Shown one piece after another: positions 53,465 to 63,456 of a DNA stretch of 64,000 bases. A model generated the notes under the pieces. The model ran no database searches. It was given only the letters and a program-made list of their open reading frames with translations, and was not told the origin of the DNA. Position numbers and translations under genes: made by a program. The DNA comes from Bradyrhizobium diversitatis (GTDB taxonomy: Bacteria; Pseudomonadota; Alphaproteobacteria; Rhizobiales; Xanthobacteraceae). The stretch spans positions 62,001 to 126,000 of the forward strand of contig NZ_JACEGD010000007.1 of NCBI RefSeq assembly GCF_016031635.1, in the 5' to 3' direction. Positions within the stretch are counted from its first letter, which is position 1. Each line of letters starts with the position of its first letter.

Positions 53465-56400
53465 TCAATCGAGCGGCCTCAGGTCGGCCGCAGCGCCTTG
53501 GAGCCGCAACCCAGCTTCGCTCCGCTTGTTCCGCACGGACCCAGCCTTGGCGCGGTGGTCGGTCGCTAGCACCACATAGACCGCCGGCAGTACGAACAGC
53601 GTGAACAGCGTGCCGACCGACATGCCGGCGACGACCACAAGGCCGATCGAGAAGCGGCTGGCCGCGCCCGCGCCGGTCGCGGTCAGGAGCGGGATCAGGC
53701 CGGTCACCATCGCGGCCGTCGTCATCAGGATCGGCCGCAGGCGAATGCGGGCTGACATCTCGATGGCCGAGCGGCGGTCGAGCCGCTCGTTGACCTGGAG
53801 CTCGTTGGCGAACTCCACCATCAGGATGCCGTGCTTCGTGATCAGGCCGACCAGGGTGAGCAGACCGACCTGGGTATAGATGTTCATGGTCGCCACGCCG
53901 AAGAACAGCGGGATCAGGGCCCCGACGATCGCCATCGGCACCGAGATCATGATCACCAGCGGGTCACGCAAGCTCTCGAACTGGGCCGCCAGCACCAGGA
54001 AGATGATGATCAGCGCGAAACCGAAGGTGATCGCGAGCTGATTGCCTTCCTGCACATACTGCCGGCTGTCGGCAAGGTAGTCGTGGCTGAAGCCCAGCGG
54101 CAGCTCCTTGGCCTCGCCTTCAAGGAAGTCAACGGCCTGGCCGACGGTCACGCCAGGCATCGGCACCGCCGAGAACGTCGCCGAGTTGAGCTGGTTGTAG
54201 TGGGTCAGCGAATTCGGAGCGGTTGTGGTCTCGATCGACACTACGGTCGACAGCGGCACTTGCTGGCTGTTGCTGGTCGCTACGTAGTAGTTGCCGAGCG
54301 ATTCCGGCGAGAGCCGCTGAACGCGCGGCACCTGCGGGATCACCTGGTAGGAACGGCCCTCCAAATTGAAGCGGTTGATGTAATTGCCGCCGCCCAGGAG
54401 CGCGAGCGCGCTGCCGATGTTCTGCATGTTGATGCCGAGGTCTTGCGCCTTGGCACGGTCGACGTTCACCTTCACGGTCGGCTGATTGAAGGCGAGATCG
54501 CTGTCGGAGACGATGAACATGCCGCTCTTGCGCGCGGCGTCCTTCAGCTTCTCCATCTGCTCATACACGGCCTGGAAGCCCGCCGTCGAATTGATCACCA
54601 TCTGCACCGGCAGGCCGCCCGGCCCGCCCGGCAGCGGCGGCAGGTTGAAGGCGAAGGCCTGGACCCCCTCGATCTTGCTGAGCTCGGCCTGGACCAGCGA
54701 CTTCAACTCGATCGAGGAACGCTTCCGTTCATCCCACGGCTTCAGCAGCATGCCAGCGATACCGTTCTGAGGGCCGTTGATGCCGTTGAGCACGAAGCGC
54801 AGATCGGTCTCGGGGAATTTCTGGAATTCCTTGTCGAGCTTCTCACCATAGAAATCGACATAGTCGATATTGGCGTATTTCGGCGCCTTGGTCACAGCGA
54901 ACACGATGCCCTGGTCTTCCTCAGGTGCCAGCTCCTTCGAGGTGTGCATGTAGAGGAAGCCGACCAGCCCGAGGATCGTCACTGCGAACAGCCCGGTGAC
55001 GGCCTTGTAGTCGAGCGAGCGATCGAGCCTGCGGCCGTACCAGCGCGTCACCGCGCCGAACACCTTGTTGACCAATTTTGCAAACCGGCCCTCTTCGGTG
55101 CTTTTGAGAAGCACCGAGCACATCATCGGCGACAGCGTCAGCGCGATGACGCCGGACACGATCACGGAGCCCGCCAGCGTGAAGGCGAATTCGCGGAACA
55201 GCGAACCGGTCAGACCGCCGAGGAAGCCGATCGGGGCGTACACGGCGGCCAGCGTGATCGTCATCGAGACGACCGGACCGACGATTTCTCGCGCGCCTTC
55301 CAGCGACGCCTGCACCGGCGTCTTGCCCTCCTCGAGGTGACGGTGGATGTTCTCCACCACCACGATGGCGTCGTCGACCACGAGGCCGATCGCGAGCACC
55401 ATGGCGAGCAGCGTCAGCAGGTTGAAGCTGAAGCCCAGTATCAGCATCAGGGTGCAGACGCCGATCATCGACAGCGGAATCGTGACGACCGGAATAACGA
55501 CGGAGCGGAACGAGGCCAGGAACAGGAAGATCACCACGATGACGATGATCACGGCTTCGCCCAACGTCTTCTCGACCTCGTCGATCGAGGACTGGATGAA
55601 CTTGGTCGAGTCATAGGCGACCTTCATCTTCATCGACGGCGGCAAATTGCGCTCGAGCTCCGGGAACAGCGCGCGCACGCCCCTCACAAGCGTCAGCGGG
55701 TTGCCCTGCGGCGTTGCGTTCACGCCGATGAAGATCGCGTGCTCGCCGTTGAAGGCAACGCTCGCATCCGTGCTCTGGGCGGCGAGTTCGACTGTTGCGA
55801 TGTCCTCCATCCGGACGAACCCGCCGTCCTTGGCCTTGACGATCAGCTTTTTGAACTGGTTGACGTCGGTCAGACCGGTGTTGGCGGAGATGTTCGAGAC
55901 GATGAGGTAGCCCTTGGTCTGGCCCGCCGCGGACTGGAAGTTGTTGGCGGTGATCGCGGCCGCGATATCAGCCGGCGACACGCCGTGGCCGGCCATCTTC
56001 ACCGGGTCAAGCCACAATCGCATCGCAAAAGTCTGGCCGCCCAGGATATCGGCGGACGCCACGCCATCGATGGTCGACAGCACCGGCTGCACGACGCGCG
56101 TCAGGTAGTCGGAGATCGCCGAGCCGGAGAGCTCCTCAGAGGAGAAGCCGATATACATCACCGCTGTGGTCTGGCCGGTGGTCTTGGTGACGACCGGATC
56201 GTTGGATTCTTTCGGGATCAGATATTTGACCGAATTCACCTTGGCAAGCACCTCGGTGAGCCCCTGGTTCGGGTCGAAGTTCAGCTTGATGTAGACTTGG
56301 ATCGTCGAGCTGCCGAGCACCGAGGACGACGTGATGTAGTCGACGCCCTCGGCGGAACCGACCGCCTGTTCGATTGGCGTGGTGATGAAGCCCTGGACCA

Positions 56401-56572
56401 GGTCCGCAGACGCTCCGGGATAGACGGTCGTGATGTTGATGACCGTGTTCGAGAGCTTCGGATATTGCCGGATCGGCAGTACCATCGCCGCTCGCAGGCC
56501 GATCAGCAGGATCAGCAGGCTGACGACGACCGACAGGACTGGGCGCTTGATGAAAATGTCGGTAAAAGCCAT
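53465..56572 (-). CDS. RND-family efflux pump inner-membrane transporter (HAE1 type)
   Basis: 1035 residues. N-terminal FIKRPVLSVVVSLLILLIGL, the proton-relay helix MVLAIGLVVDDAIVVVENIH (two adjacent Asp) and two large periplasmic loops are as in AcrB/MexB/MdtB. About twelve helices. The C-terminal ~25 residues are basic and unlike the family core. A membrane-fusion partner gene is expected immediately upstream but is absent; only an acyl-CoA dehydrogenase fragment is found there. It converges on speD. Confidence 0.92.
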   Translation of the reverse strand: MAFTDIFIKRPVLSVVVSLLILLIGLRAAMVLPIRQYPKLSNTVINITTVYPGASADLVQGFITTPIEQAVGSAEGVDYITSSSVLGSSTIQVYIKLNFDPNQGLTEVLAKVNSVKYLIPKESNDPVVTKTTGQTTAVMYIGFSSEELSGSAISDYLTRVVQPVLSTIDGVASADILGGQTFAMRLWLDPVKMAGHGVSPADIAAAITANNFQSAAGQTKGYLIVSNISANTGLTDVNQFKKLIVKAKDGGFVRMEDIATVELAAQSTDASVAFNGEHAIFIGVNATPQGNPLTLVRGVRALFPELERNLPPSMKMKVAYDSTKFIQSSIDEVEKTLGEAVIIVIVVIFLFLASFRSVVIPVVTIPLSMIGVCTLMLILGFSFNLLTLLAMVLAIGLVVDDAIVVVENIHRHLEEGKTPVQASLEGAREIVGPVVSMTITLAAVYAPIGFLGGLTGSLFREFAFTLAGSVIVSGVIALTLSPMMCSVLLKSTEEGRFAKLVNKVFGAVTRWYGRRLDRSLDYKAVTGLFAVTILGLVGFLYMHTSKELAPEEDQGIVFAVTKAPKYANIDYVDFYGEKLDKEFQKFPETDLRFVLNGINGPQNGIAGMLLKPWDERKRSSIELKSLVQAELSKIEGVQAFAFNLPPLPGGPGGLPVQMVINSTAGFQAVYEQMEKLKDAARKSGMFIVSDSDLAFNQPTVKVNVDRAKAQDLGINMQNIGSALALLGGGNYINRFNLEGRSYQVIPQVPRVQRLSPESLGNYYVATSNSQQVPLSTVVSIETTTAPNSLTHYNQLNSATFSAVPMPGVTVGQAVDFLEGEAKELPLGFSHDYLADSRQYVQEGNQLAITFGFALIIIFLVLAAQFESLRDPLVIMISVPMAIVGALIPLFFGVATMNIYTQVGLLTLVGLITKHGILMVEFANELQVNERLDRRSAIEMSARIRLRPILMTTAAMVTGLIPLLTATGAGAASRFSIGLVVVAGMSVGTLFTLFVLPAVYVVLATDHRAKAGSVRNKRSEAGLRLQGAAADLRPLD

Positions 56573-56617
56573 CGCGGCGATCTCGAATTCGTCTGCTTGA
56601 ATGGATGTGACCCGGGG

Positions 56618-57001
56618 TCAGGCCGGATCACGCGAGCGCGTTATCAGTAGCGCGAGGCTGGAATGGCCGGCGCGAGTTCGGACGAATCGGGAACGCCGCG
56701 AATGCAGGCCGAGCGGTCCGATGGCGACGACCTTGTCGCCCGCTTCAGACCCTTCGGCGCCTCCTTCGACAGCCGCGGCGATTTCAATAAGTGAGAGTGC
56801 GTAGGAAACATAGTCGGCGCCTGCTCCTCCGACCGATTCGGGCGCCATCATTCCCATAAGCCCGAGGCTCGCGAGTTCCTCGAACAACCGCGACGGGTAT
56901 TGCTTGGCTTCTTCGTAATCGCGAGCGTAGGGCGCAACGCTCTCCCGCGCGAACTTGCGTACTTCGTCGCGAATAGCGGCTTGCGTTTCCGTCAGGATCA
57001 C
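56618..57001 (-). pseudogene. Acyl-CoA dehydrogenase N-terminal fragment
   Basis: The first ~75 residues are typical acyl-CoA dehydrogenase N-terminus (LTETQAAIRDEVRKFARESV, LFEELASLGLMGMMAPES, GGAGADYVSYALSLIEIAAA). After that the sequence becomes unrelated and ends in a basic tail, while a real enzyme has ~380 residues. A deletion between this gene and the RND region is the simplest explanation. Confidence 0.75.
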
Positions 57002-57368
57002 GACGCGCGCCTATCGATTATTCGCCAAGGCGGCCGCAAGATAGGGAGCACGACTGCGCTAAGCACAACAGGGAAAGGCAATGAAGTATCTGTCTTCATT
57101 ATGTTTTCTGCCGAATTGACCGGCTCCTCCCCTGTTGAATTTCCGCGCTTCTGGACCGGCGCTAAAAGTGATATTGATGTCATATTACTGAAGAGAAGCC
57201 TCGTCAAGCCGACCTTGCGGAGCACAGGGCCAAGCCCGTCCACCTGATCTTTTGTGGGTGATTGTCAGCGTCGAACCCTGTTCGCGATCTCCGGTCAGAT
57301 TCATGAACAAGCGGCGTCGCGCCTGCTTGGCTACGACACTCGCGCTCGTATCGATGGCAGAACGGATG
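57002..57368. other. Intergenic region before the TetR gene
   Basis: About 370 bp; no gene, repeat or RNA signal recognised. Confidence 0.4.
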
Positions 57369-58040
57369 CTAGTTGGGAGCAGCGGGGTCGTCTTTGGCGA
57401 TACCAAACACGCCTCGATACCAGACCTTTGCGCAGTGTGACCCTATGTGCTCGATCGCCGCATCGCTTGGATCTTCCGACGCGAGATCAAATTTCATGTA
57501 GGCAACCTGCTCCATCGTGGCGCCGAGCACTTCAGCAGCCATCTCAGGATCGAGTTCGCGGCTAAGCTCGCCCAATCCCTGAAGCCGTGTCAGCCAGGTC
57601 GCGGTGCGCCTTACGAAGCGGCTACGTTCCGTGACATACAGAGACAGAAACGTGGCTTTCTCGCCGCGAGCCGCCGCCTCGCGCATGACGCGCAACAGCT
57701 TGCGATGCTGGGCATAGATCTTGAGATACGCGATCGTATTCTCAACGAACTCTGCTTCGGTTGCCTTCAACGAGCGGCCCGATGTTCGCTTGCTCGCAAC
57801 GTAGATCTCGTCGACCAATGGCCGCAATACGGCCAGCAGAATCTCGTCCTTATTTCGGAAGTGCCGGTAGAAATTGCCGTAAGACGTTCGAGCAAGCTTG
57901 ACGATGTCCTGGACGCGGGTGGCCTCGTATCCTTTGCGCGCGAATACGCGTGCCGAGGCGTTCAGCAGGCGCTGACGCATTGCCGCCCCCTTCGCCGTGG
58001 CAGGGGCTAACGGCTCTAACGCAGAATCGCTCTCCAGCAT
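57369..58040 (-). CDS. TetR-family transcriptional regulator
   Basis: 223 residues from the ATG at 58040 (an in-frame ATG at 58094 is possible). The HTH is ASARVFARKGYEATRVQDIV and TSYGNFYRHFRNKDEIL. The C-terminal ligand domain is typical of regulators of fatty-acid or acyl-CoA genes. It is divergent from an acyl-CoA ligase; between them TGACGTCA and AGTTT-N2-AAACT (58107-58118) are possible operator dyads. Confidence 0.87.
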   Translation of the reverse strand: MLESDSALEPLAPATAKGAAMRQRLLNASARVFARKGYEATRVQDIVKLARTSYGNFYRHFRNKDEILLAVLRPLVDEIYVASKRTSGRSLKATEAEFVENTIAYLKIYAQHRKLLRVMREAAARGEKATFLSLYVTERSRFVRRTATWLTRLQGLGELSRELDPEMAAEVLGATMEQVAYMKFDLASEDPSDAAIEHIGSHCAKVWYRGVFGIAKDDPAAPN

Positions 58041-58292
58041 TTGCCACCCATAGCACCGCGGCTGCTTGACCACCAGCTTGGAACCCGGTAACATGACGTC
58101 AATGTCAGTTTAGAAACTAGGCTTGAATCGCAATCAGTTCAAGGCCGGGAGCTGCAGAGCTCGCCTGGCCTGTCGATGCAGCCAGCAGCCCCCGAGCAGG
58201 GGTGGGCGCCCTCGGGTGCTCGGTCGCGGCAACTCCGTTCGTATCCAAAATTTCGCCTCTCCATTGGAAAGGCGACATCCAGGGATGTGTTG

Positions 58293-59834
58293 ATGTATCC
58301 GGGCACCCACGCGCTAACAAATCCCGACCGCGCTGCCCTCATCATGACGGCGACCGGTGAGATCGTGACGTACGCCGAATTGGAGGATCGGTCTCGACGG
58401 GCCGCAAACTGGCTCTTCGACGCCGGCCTGCGGTCTGGCGACGTTGTGGGAGTGCTCTCTGACAACAGCTCCTGGATTTTTGATATCTACTGGGCCACTC
58501 AGCGCTCCGGCCTGTATCTGATGCCGATCAGTTGTCGGCTGAGCTCCAGTGAAGTCGACTATATGCTCGAAAATTCCGGCGCGGCGGCGTTGTTCGTCGG
58601 ACGTGGTGGATTCGAGACGGCATCAAAAATCGACAACCACGAAAACCTAAGGCACCGGGTTTGTTCTGAAGGAAATCTGGCAGGTTACGAACCGTACCAG
58701 CAGATATTGAGAACCGCTCGGACCACGATCCCGGCGTCTCAACCGCGCGGCGCCGACATGCTGTATTCGTCCGGCACGACCGGGAGGCCAAAAGGCGTGA
58801 GACATGCATTGCCGGAGCGACAGGTTTCCGACGCTGGCGACACAATGGTGCAGATGTTTTCGTCGAATTTTGGCTTCGATGAGAGGACAATCTATCTGTC
58901 CCCTGCGCCACTCTATCATGCCGCGCCACTGCGAACCTGCGCGACCGTCCAGGCACTGGGTGGCACCGCACTCGTGATGGACAGATTCGATGCCGAAGCC
59001 GCTTTGGCTGCCATCCAAGACTACAAGGTGACCCACAGTCAGTGGGTGCCGACCATGTTCGTGCGCATGCTTAAATTGCCTGAGTCAGTTCGGGATCGAT
59101 ACGACACAGTTAGCCTGCAGGTCGCCATTCACGCTGCCGCCCCATGTCCGGTCGAAGTCAAGCAAGTGATGATGAAGTGGTGGGGGCCGGTGTTGTGGGA
59201 GTACTACTCCGCCACGGAAATGAACGGGATGACCGTGATTGGACCCGACGAGTGGCTCCGGAAGCCCGGCTCCGTCGGTCGCGCCGTGCTTGGCAAGATT
59301 CACATCTGCGACGAGGACGGTAGTGAACTTCCAGCCGGTCAGACCGGTCTCATCTATTTTGAACGCGATAGGATGCCGTTTGTCTACCATGGCGAGCCGG
59401 AAAAAACACGGGCTTCGCAACATCCCGCACATCCGTATTGGACGACAGTCGGCGATATCGGACACATCGATGCGGAGGGGTATCTTTTTTTGACCGATCG
59501 CAAGGCGTTCATGATCATCTCAGGTGGGGTCAACATCTATCCTCAAGAGATCGAAAACGTTCTGGTGCTTCATCCTGCGATCGCGGACGTAGCCGTCATA
59601 GGAATCCCCGATCCAGATATGGGCGAACAGGTCAAGGCGATAGTGCAATTGCTGCCGGGCCTCGAGGGCAGCGATCGCTTGGCGGAAGAACTCATCGCCT
59701 TCGTAAAAAATCGTATTGCAGGCTACAAGGCGCCCTGCAGCATCGATTTTGTGCATGAAGTTCCCCGTTCACAGACGGGCAAGCTCATGAAGCAGGAGTT
59801 GCGCAATCGGTATTGGTCGGAGAAGGCAGCCTGA
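58293..59834 (+). CDS. Acyl-CoA synthetase (AMP-forming, fatty-acid or aryl-CoA ligase type)
   Basis: 513 residues from the ATG at 58293 ([20 protein letters not shown]). ANL-superfamily motifs: [14 protein letters not shown] (P-loop), YYSATEMNG (A5), [19 protein letters not shown] (A7-A8) and the catalytic Lys near [11 protein letters not shown]. Activates a carboxylic acid as CoA thioester. It is divergent from a TetR regulator and an acyl-CoA dehydrogenase remnant, suggesting a former beta-oxidation or side-chain degradation unit. A stand-alone role in the NRPS pathway cannot be excluded but is not supported by position. Confidence 0.85.
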   Translation: MYPGTHALTNPDRAALIMTATGEIVTYAELEDRSRRAANWLFDAGLRSGDVVGVLSDNSSWIFDIYWATQRSGLYLMPISCRLSSSEVDYMLENSGAAALFVGRGGFETASKIDNHENLRHRVCSEGNLAGYEPYQQILRTARTTIPASQPRGADMLYSSGTTGRPKGVRHALPERQVSDAGDTMVQMFSSNFGFDERTIYLSPAPLYHAAPLRTCATVQALGGTALVMDRFDAEAALAAIQDYKVTHSQWVPTMFVRMLKLPESVRDRYDTVSLQVAIHAAAPCPVEVKQVMMKWWGPVLWEYYSATEMNGMTVIGPDEWLRKPGSVGRAVLGKIHICDEDGSELPAGQTGLIYFERDRMPFVYHGEPEKTRASQHPAHPYWTTVGDIGHIDAEGYLFLTDRKAFMIISGGVNIYPQEIENVLVLHPAIADVAVIGIPDPDMGEQVKAIVQLLPGLEGSDRLAEELIAFVKNRIAGYKAPCSIDFVHEVPRSQTGKLMKQELRNRYWSEKAA

Positions 59835-59886
59835 CATCAAGCGCCTTGAATGGAATGAACCGCTCTGCAGCCTCGCTTTCGTATGT

Positions 59887-61107
59887 ATGCCGCTGAATCT
59901 GGTCAACAAACACAACGCCATGTTGCTCCGCAATACGCTCAGTGATTATCGCTCGCCGCTCGATTCTTCCGACGCCGATGCTCTCGGCGTTGAGGCTGCT
60001 TTGGCGGTAGAGCGCTTTCTCCAGCATAGAGAGGGGACGGCCCCTACCCCGATGGTTTCACTTCCTGCCGTTGCGCGTCGTCTGGGTGTCGGATCCATTT
60101 ACGTCAAGGACGAAGGACAACGGCTGGGTCTCGGTAGCTTCAAAGCACTCGGTGGGGCCTATGCCGTAATACAGATCGTCCTTGAGCTCGCTTCGCAACG
60201 ATGGGGCCGTCCAGTGGACATTTCTGAGTGGCGCTCGCGGGAGGTCGCCACACTCGCCTCGGGTATGACCGTGACATGTGCCACCGACGGCAACCACGGC
60301 CGGTCAGTCGCACAAGGAGCCCAACTCGTCGGCGCGAACTGCGTCGTCTTTGTTCATGCTGGAGTCAGCGAGGCGCGCTGCCGAGCTATCGCGCGGTATG
60401 GTGCCCGTATCGAACGTGTTCAGGGCAATTATGATGATTCCGTTGCGTCGGCATCGAAAATCGCCGCCGAACGGGGCTGGATTGTGGTCTCCGACACATC
60501 TTGGCTGGGTTACGAACGGATCCCCCACCTCGTCATGCAAGGTTATACAGCATTGCTTCGTGAGGCCCTTGGCGCACTGCCGAAGCCTCCGACCCACGTA
60601 TTTATCCAAGCCGGTGTCGGAGGGATCGCCGCGGCGACTGCCGCTCATTTTTCGCTTGTATTCGGAAACGACAGGCCCTTCTTCACTGTGGTCGAGCCAG
60701 CTCAAGCCGCCTGCCTTCTCGAGAGTGCCAGGGCCGGGCAGATCGTGCAGGTGCCACACGACAGACCAACTGTCATGGCAATGCTTGAATGCTACGAGCC
60801 ATCACTTGTTGCCTGGCGCATTCTCACGCGTGTTGCCGATGCCTTTATGACTGTCGAGGACGACGAGGCGGTTGCGATGATGAAGGAGCTCGCTTTTCCC
60901 GTCGATGGCGATCCGGCGATCGTCGCCGGCGAAAGTGGCGCGGTAGGTCTCGCCGGATTGGCAAAGGTGGCGGGTGAACCAGCGTTGCGTGCGGAGATCG
61001 GGCTCGATTCAAATGCCTGTGTCTTCCTGATCAATACCGAGGGCGCGACTGATCCAGCGCTCTATGAGAAGCTCGTGGGCACTCGCCCCGAGCACGTGAC
61101 CGGCTGA
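59887..61107 (+). CDS. dpaL: Diaminopropionate ammonia-lyase
   Basis: 406-residue PLP enzyme of fold type II. The PLP lysine is K86 in GLGSFKALGG. Family features: CATDGNHGRSVAQGAQLVG, SDTSWLGYERIPHLVMQGYT and QAGVGGIAAATAAH. It degrades 2,3-diaminopropionate (both isomers in known enzymes) to pyruvate and ammonia. It lies 52 bp after the acyl-CoA ligase. 2,3-Diaminopropionate occurs in legume neurotoxins and in non-ribosomal peptides, so plant-derived substrate use is plausible. Confidence 0.88.
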   Translation: MPLNLVNKHNAMLLRNTLSDYRSPLDSSDADALGVEAALAVERFLQHREGTAPTPMVSLPAVARRLGVGSIYVKDEGQRLGLGSFKALGGAYAVIQIVLELASQRWGRPVDISEWRSREVATLASGMTVTCATDGNHGRSVAQGAQLVGANCVVFVHAGVSEARCRAIARYGARIERVQGNYDDSVASASKIAAERGWIVVSDTSWLGYERIPHLVMQGYTALLREALGALPKPPTHVFIQAGVGGIAAATAAHFSLVFGNDRPFFTVVEPAQAACLLESARAGQIVQVPHDRPTVMAMLECYEPSLVAWRILTRVADAFMTVEDDEAVAMMKELAFPVDGDPAIVAGESGAVGLAGLAKVAGEPALRAEIGLDSNACVFLINTEGATDPALYEKLVGTRPEHVTG

Positions 61108-61637
61108 ACCGGCGAAGGATCGCACATAACATGCCGAGTTGTCCGACCTTTATGATGTTTGCAGTGTCCACCCGTGACCGCGCTGCGTCCGGCGGTCGCG
61201 AGGCGACAGCGCTTTCGTCTTTTCACATGCCTTGCAATCACCGACCGCTGCATGGGGATTTCAAACACCGCTCTGCACTCTGGAATGGTTCGCGATTCCT
61301 TCGCCGGCTTGCAGATACAGTTCGTAACTGCAGTCGCCTGCTCGCGTTTCACGGCAAACCCAAAGCGAAGTCGGAGGGCTCCTCGATTCTTCGGAAGCAA
61401 GAAGCTGATATACGAAGGGTTGGGAAAGCTATACCAAGGTTTGCCGTATCCAACCCGGCGAACGCCTGTCGCTTCGCACATTGTGCAGTCTCTGGCGATA
61501 CGGGCCTGCAATGACCCTGTGCTAAACTAGACGTTCGCATATAGTTTGAACTTCTCTCGGAACAGGTGCAGAAGTTCGTCATCATCCTGCTATGCCTCGA
61601 CTCTAACTCTCCATCCAAGGTTTGCCGCGACTCCCGT
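61108..61637. other. Region downstream of the nod box without a recognised gene
   Basis: The nod box points into this 530-bp stretch, where nodA or another nod gene would be expected. The longest minus-strand frame (61511 to 61062, TTG start) is Arg/Cys-rich, overlaps dpaL and matches nothing I know. No nodA, nodY or nodZ signature is visible. Confidence 0.45.
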
Positions 61638-61685
61638 GAGTAGGTAAAATCGATTGTTTAGATGGAGCACATCGACACGATGGAT
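61638..61685 (-). promoter_or_regulatory. nod box (NodD binding site), directed leftward
   Basis: Minus strand reads ATCCAT, N7 with GATG, N6, then ATCTAAACAATCGATTTTAC and CTACTC. This matches the nod-box consensus ATCCAY-N7-GATG-N6-ATCNAAACAATCRATTTTACC nearly completely; only the last few bases diverge. It lies 12-60 bp before the divergent nodD. It would activate transcription away from nodD in response to flavonoids. Confidence 0.88.
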
Positions 61686-61696
61686 AACTTCGCGCC

Positions 61697-62605
61697 ATGC
61701 GTTTCAACGGCCTTGACCTAAATCTTCTCGTCGCGTTCGACGCTCTCATGACGGAGCCGAACCTCACCGCGGCGGCGCGGCGAATCAATCTGAGTCAGCC
61801 GGCCATGAGCGCCGCCGTGGCCAGGTTGCGCACCTATTTTCACGACGAGCTTTTTACGATGATGGGTCGCAAGCTTGTTCCTACGCCGCGAGCCGAAGCG
61901 CTTGCTGCTCCCATTCGCGAGGCTCTGTCGCACATCCAACTCTCCATTATTTCGCCCGATGGATTCAAGCCGGCGGAATCGAATCGTCGCTTCAGGATCA
62001 TCCTTTCCGATTTCATGATGACCGTGTTTCTTCGAAAGGTCGTGGACCGCGTCGCGCAGGAAGCTCCCGCCGTCTCCTTCGACTTGCTGCCGCCCGAAGA
62101 GGACCCCGATCAGCTTCTCCGGCGCGGTGAGATCGACTTCCTGGTTTGTCCGGAATTGTTCATGTCGCGCACGCATCCCAAAATGCCGCTGTTTGACGAA
62201 AGATGCGTGTACGTCGGCTGCCGCATGAACAAGCAGCTAAATAAGCCGCTTACGTTAGAGAGATACCTGTCGATTGGACAGGTTGCGGCCAAATTCGGGC
62301 GAACGATCAGACCGTCGTACGACGAATGGCTCTTGCTCGAGCACGATCTCAAGATTCGCATTGAGGTCGCTGTGCCGGGCTTTAGCCTGATCCCTCCTCT
62401 GCTGTTGGGAACTGATCGTATAGCGACAATGCCATCGCGGATGTTCAAGCATTTCGAGAACACAATGCCGTTGCGAATGATCCAAGCTCCGTTGCCGGTT
62501 TTTGCGTTCACCGAGACTGTCCAATGGCCTGCTCTTCACAACGCTGATCCGGCGAGCATTTGGATGCGGAGCATTTTTTTGCAGGAGGCGTCCCGCATCG
62601 CATGA
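61697..62605 (+). CDS. nodD: Nodulation regulator NodD
   Basis: 302-residue LysR protein. The N-terminus [20 protein letters not shown] and [20 protein letters not shown] is the Nod[37 protein letters not shown] and [18 protein letters not shown] are NodD effector-domain hallmarks. It binds nod boxes and responds to host flavonoids. It is probably one of several NodD copies; nodD1 or nodD2 cannot be told apart from sequence alone. A nod box lies immediately upstream in divergent orientation. Confidence 0.95.
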   Translation: MRFNGLDLNLLVAFDALMTEPNLTAAARRINLSQPAMSAAVARLRTYFHDELFTMMGRKLVPTPRAEALAAPIREALSHIQLSIISPDGFKPAESNRRFRIILSDFMMTVFLRKVVDRVAQEAPAVSFDLLPPEEDPDQLLRRGEIDFLVCPELFMSRTHPKMPLFDERCVYVGCRMNKQLNKPLTLERYLSIGQVAAKFGRTIRPSYDEWLLLEHDLKIRIEVAVPGFSLIPPLLLGTDRIATMPSRMFKHFENTMPLRMIQAPLPVFAFTETVQWPALHNADPASIWMRSIFLQEASRIA

Positions 62606-62773
62606 GATCGCCTGAACTCGAACACGTGGCTTCGTTAACCACAGCACGTGGCGGTCGATGATGTATCGAGACATCGGCTCGAGAGTACGCATCCGCGCAG
62701 GACGTAGCCTGATTGGACTATCTGCAGTGCTTGAGCCGCGTGGGAAGTTCCTTGTCCATCCGGCCGAACTTGA

Positions 62774-62932
62774 TCAGTAGTCCATACCGAAGTCGGTGAA
62801 GGCCTGGACCTCCTCTTCTCGGAAGACATGGACCCGATTGAAGCCCTCCTCGATCTCCATTTCGTTGACCGACGTCGCGCAGCCAGTCCTTGTTTCGGCA
62901 AAACCGTCCACCAGAAAGGCATCGCCCGACAT
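62774..62932 (-). CDS. Small 52-residue protein, coupled to the upstream membrane protein gene
   Basis: MSGDAFLVDGFAETRTG followed by an acidic half containing NEMEIEEGFNRVHVFREEEV and ending FGMDY. The ATG overlaps the stop of the upstream gene (TGATG), which indicates translational coupling. No family recognised. Confidence 0.45.
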   Translation of the reverse strand: MSGDAFLVDGFAETRTGCATSVNEMEIEEGFNRVHVFREEEVQAFTDFGMDY

Positions 62933-63456
62933 CAACGCTCGTTGGTGCTCGGTTCGGAGATCAGTGGCGCGCCCCCGACCGAGACCGGCCCTTCTGGTTT
63001 AGCGGGTTGGACCGCTCGCTTGGCCGGCCTCGGAACCGGTGCAGCTGGCGGCGGAGAAGAAGGAGCCAGAAGAACGGAGGATGGGACGGTCGGTTTCTGC
63101 AACGACTCAATTCTCGATGTCAGCGCCTCGATCTGATCCGCCATGCGTTTCAAATCATCTTGTTGCGCGCCGATATTACGATTGATCTCTCCAATTTGAT
63201 CACTTGCCTTCTGCTGCTCGGACCGAATCCCCAAAAGTGCCTCCCTGTCTTCCGCTGACAGGCCTGTCGTTGCGACGACTTCACGAGCCGACGGCTTCTC
63301 GAAACTTTCTTGGACATTGGTCCAAAAATAGGCTGCCCCGGCACACAGAGCGATGGATACGGCCGCGAGCGCGAAAAACGACGCAAACCGTCTGGACGAC
63401 CTGTGTAAGACGGGCGGTGGTTCCAAACTGCTCACTTGATCAATCACATTCGTCAT
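62932..63456 (-). CDS. Hypothetical single-pass membrane protein with coiled coil and Pro-rich tail
   Basis: 174 residues. One membrane helix (about 26-46, FFALAAVSIALCAGAAYFW) is followed by a heptad-like stretch (about 80-120, QIGEINRNIGAQQDDLKRMA) and a Pro/Ala-rich C-terminus (PSSPPPAAPVPRPAKRAVQP). Proteins of this shape are common, functionally unassigned inner-membrane proteins in Bradyrhizobium. Followed by the coupled 52-residue gene. Confidence 0.6.
   Translation of the reverse strand: MTNVIDQVSSLEPPPVLHRSSRRFASFFALAAVSIALCAGAAYFWTNVQESFEKPSAREVVATTGLSAEDREALLGIRSEQQKASDQIGEINRNIGAQQDDLKRMADQIEALTSRIESLQKPTVPSSVLLAPSSPPPAAPVPRPAKRAVQPAKPEGPVSVGGAPLISEPSTNER

Noticed and set aside
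53831..56650. Very long open frame (over 900 codons) on the plus strand opposite the RND gene
   Set aside because: It mirrors the RND coding sequence, has His/Arg/Asp-rich unnatural composition and no family motifs; it is a GC-driven shadow. The same applies to the long plus-strand frames opposite the chemoreceptor, hypD, hypF and the M24 gene.
58100..58140. Sequence resembling a tts box (GTCAG...GAAA...GCTT) before the acyl-CoA ligase
   Set aside because: Too many mismatches to the TtsI consensus, and the downstream gene is not a type III secretion or effector gene.
61062..61511. 149-codon minus-strand frame after the nod box as a nodY/nodK candidate
   Set aside because: TTG start without ribosome binding site, Arg/Cys-rich composition, overlap with dpaL and no resemblance I can support.
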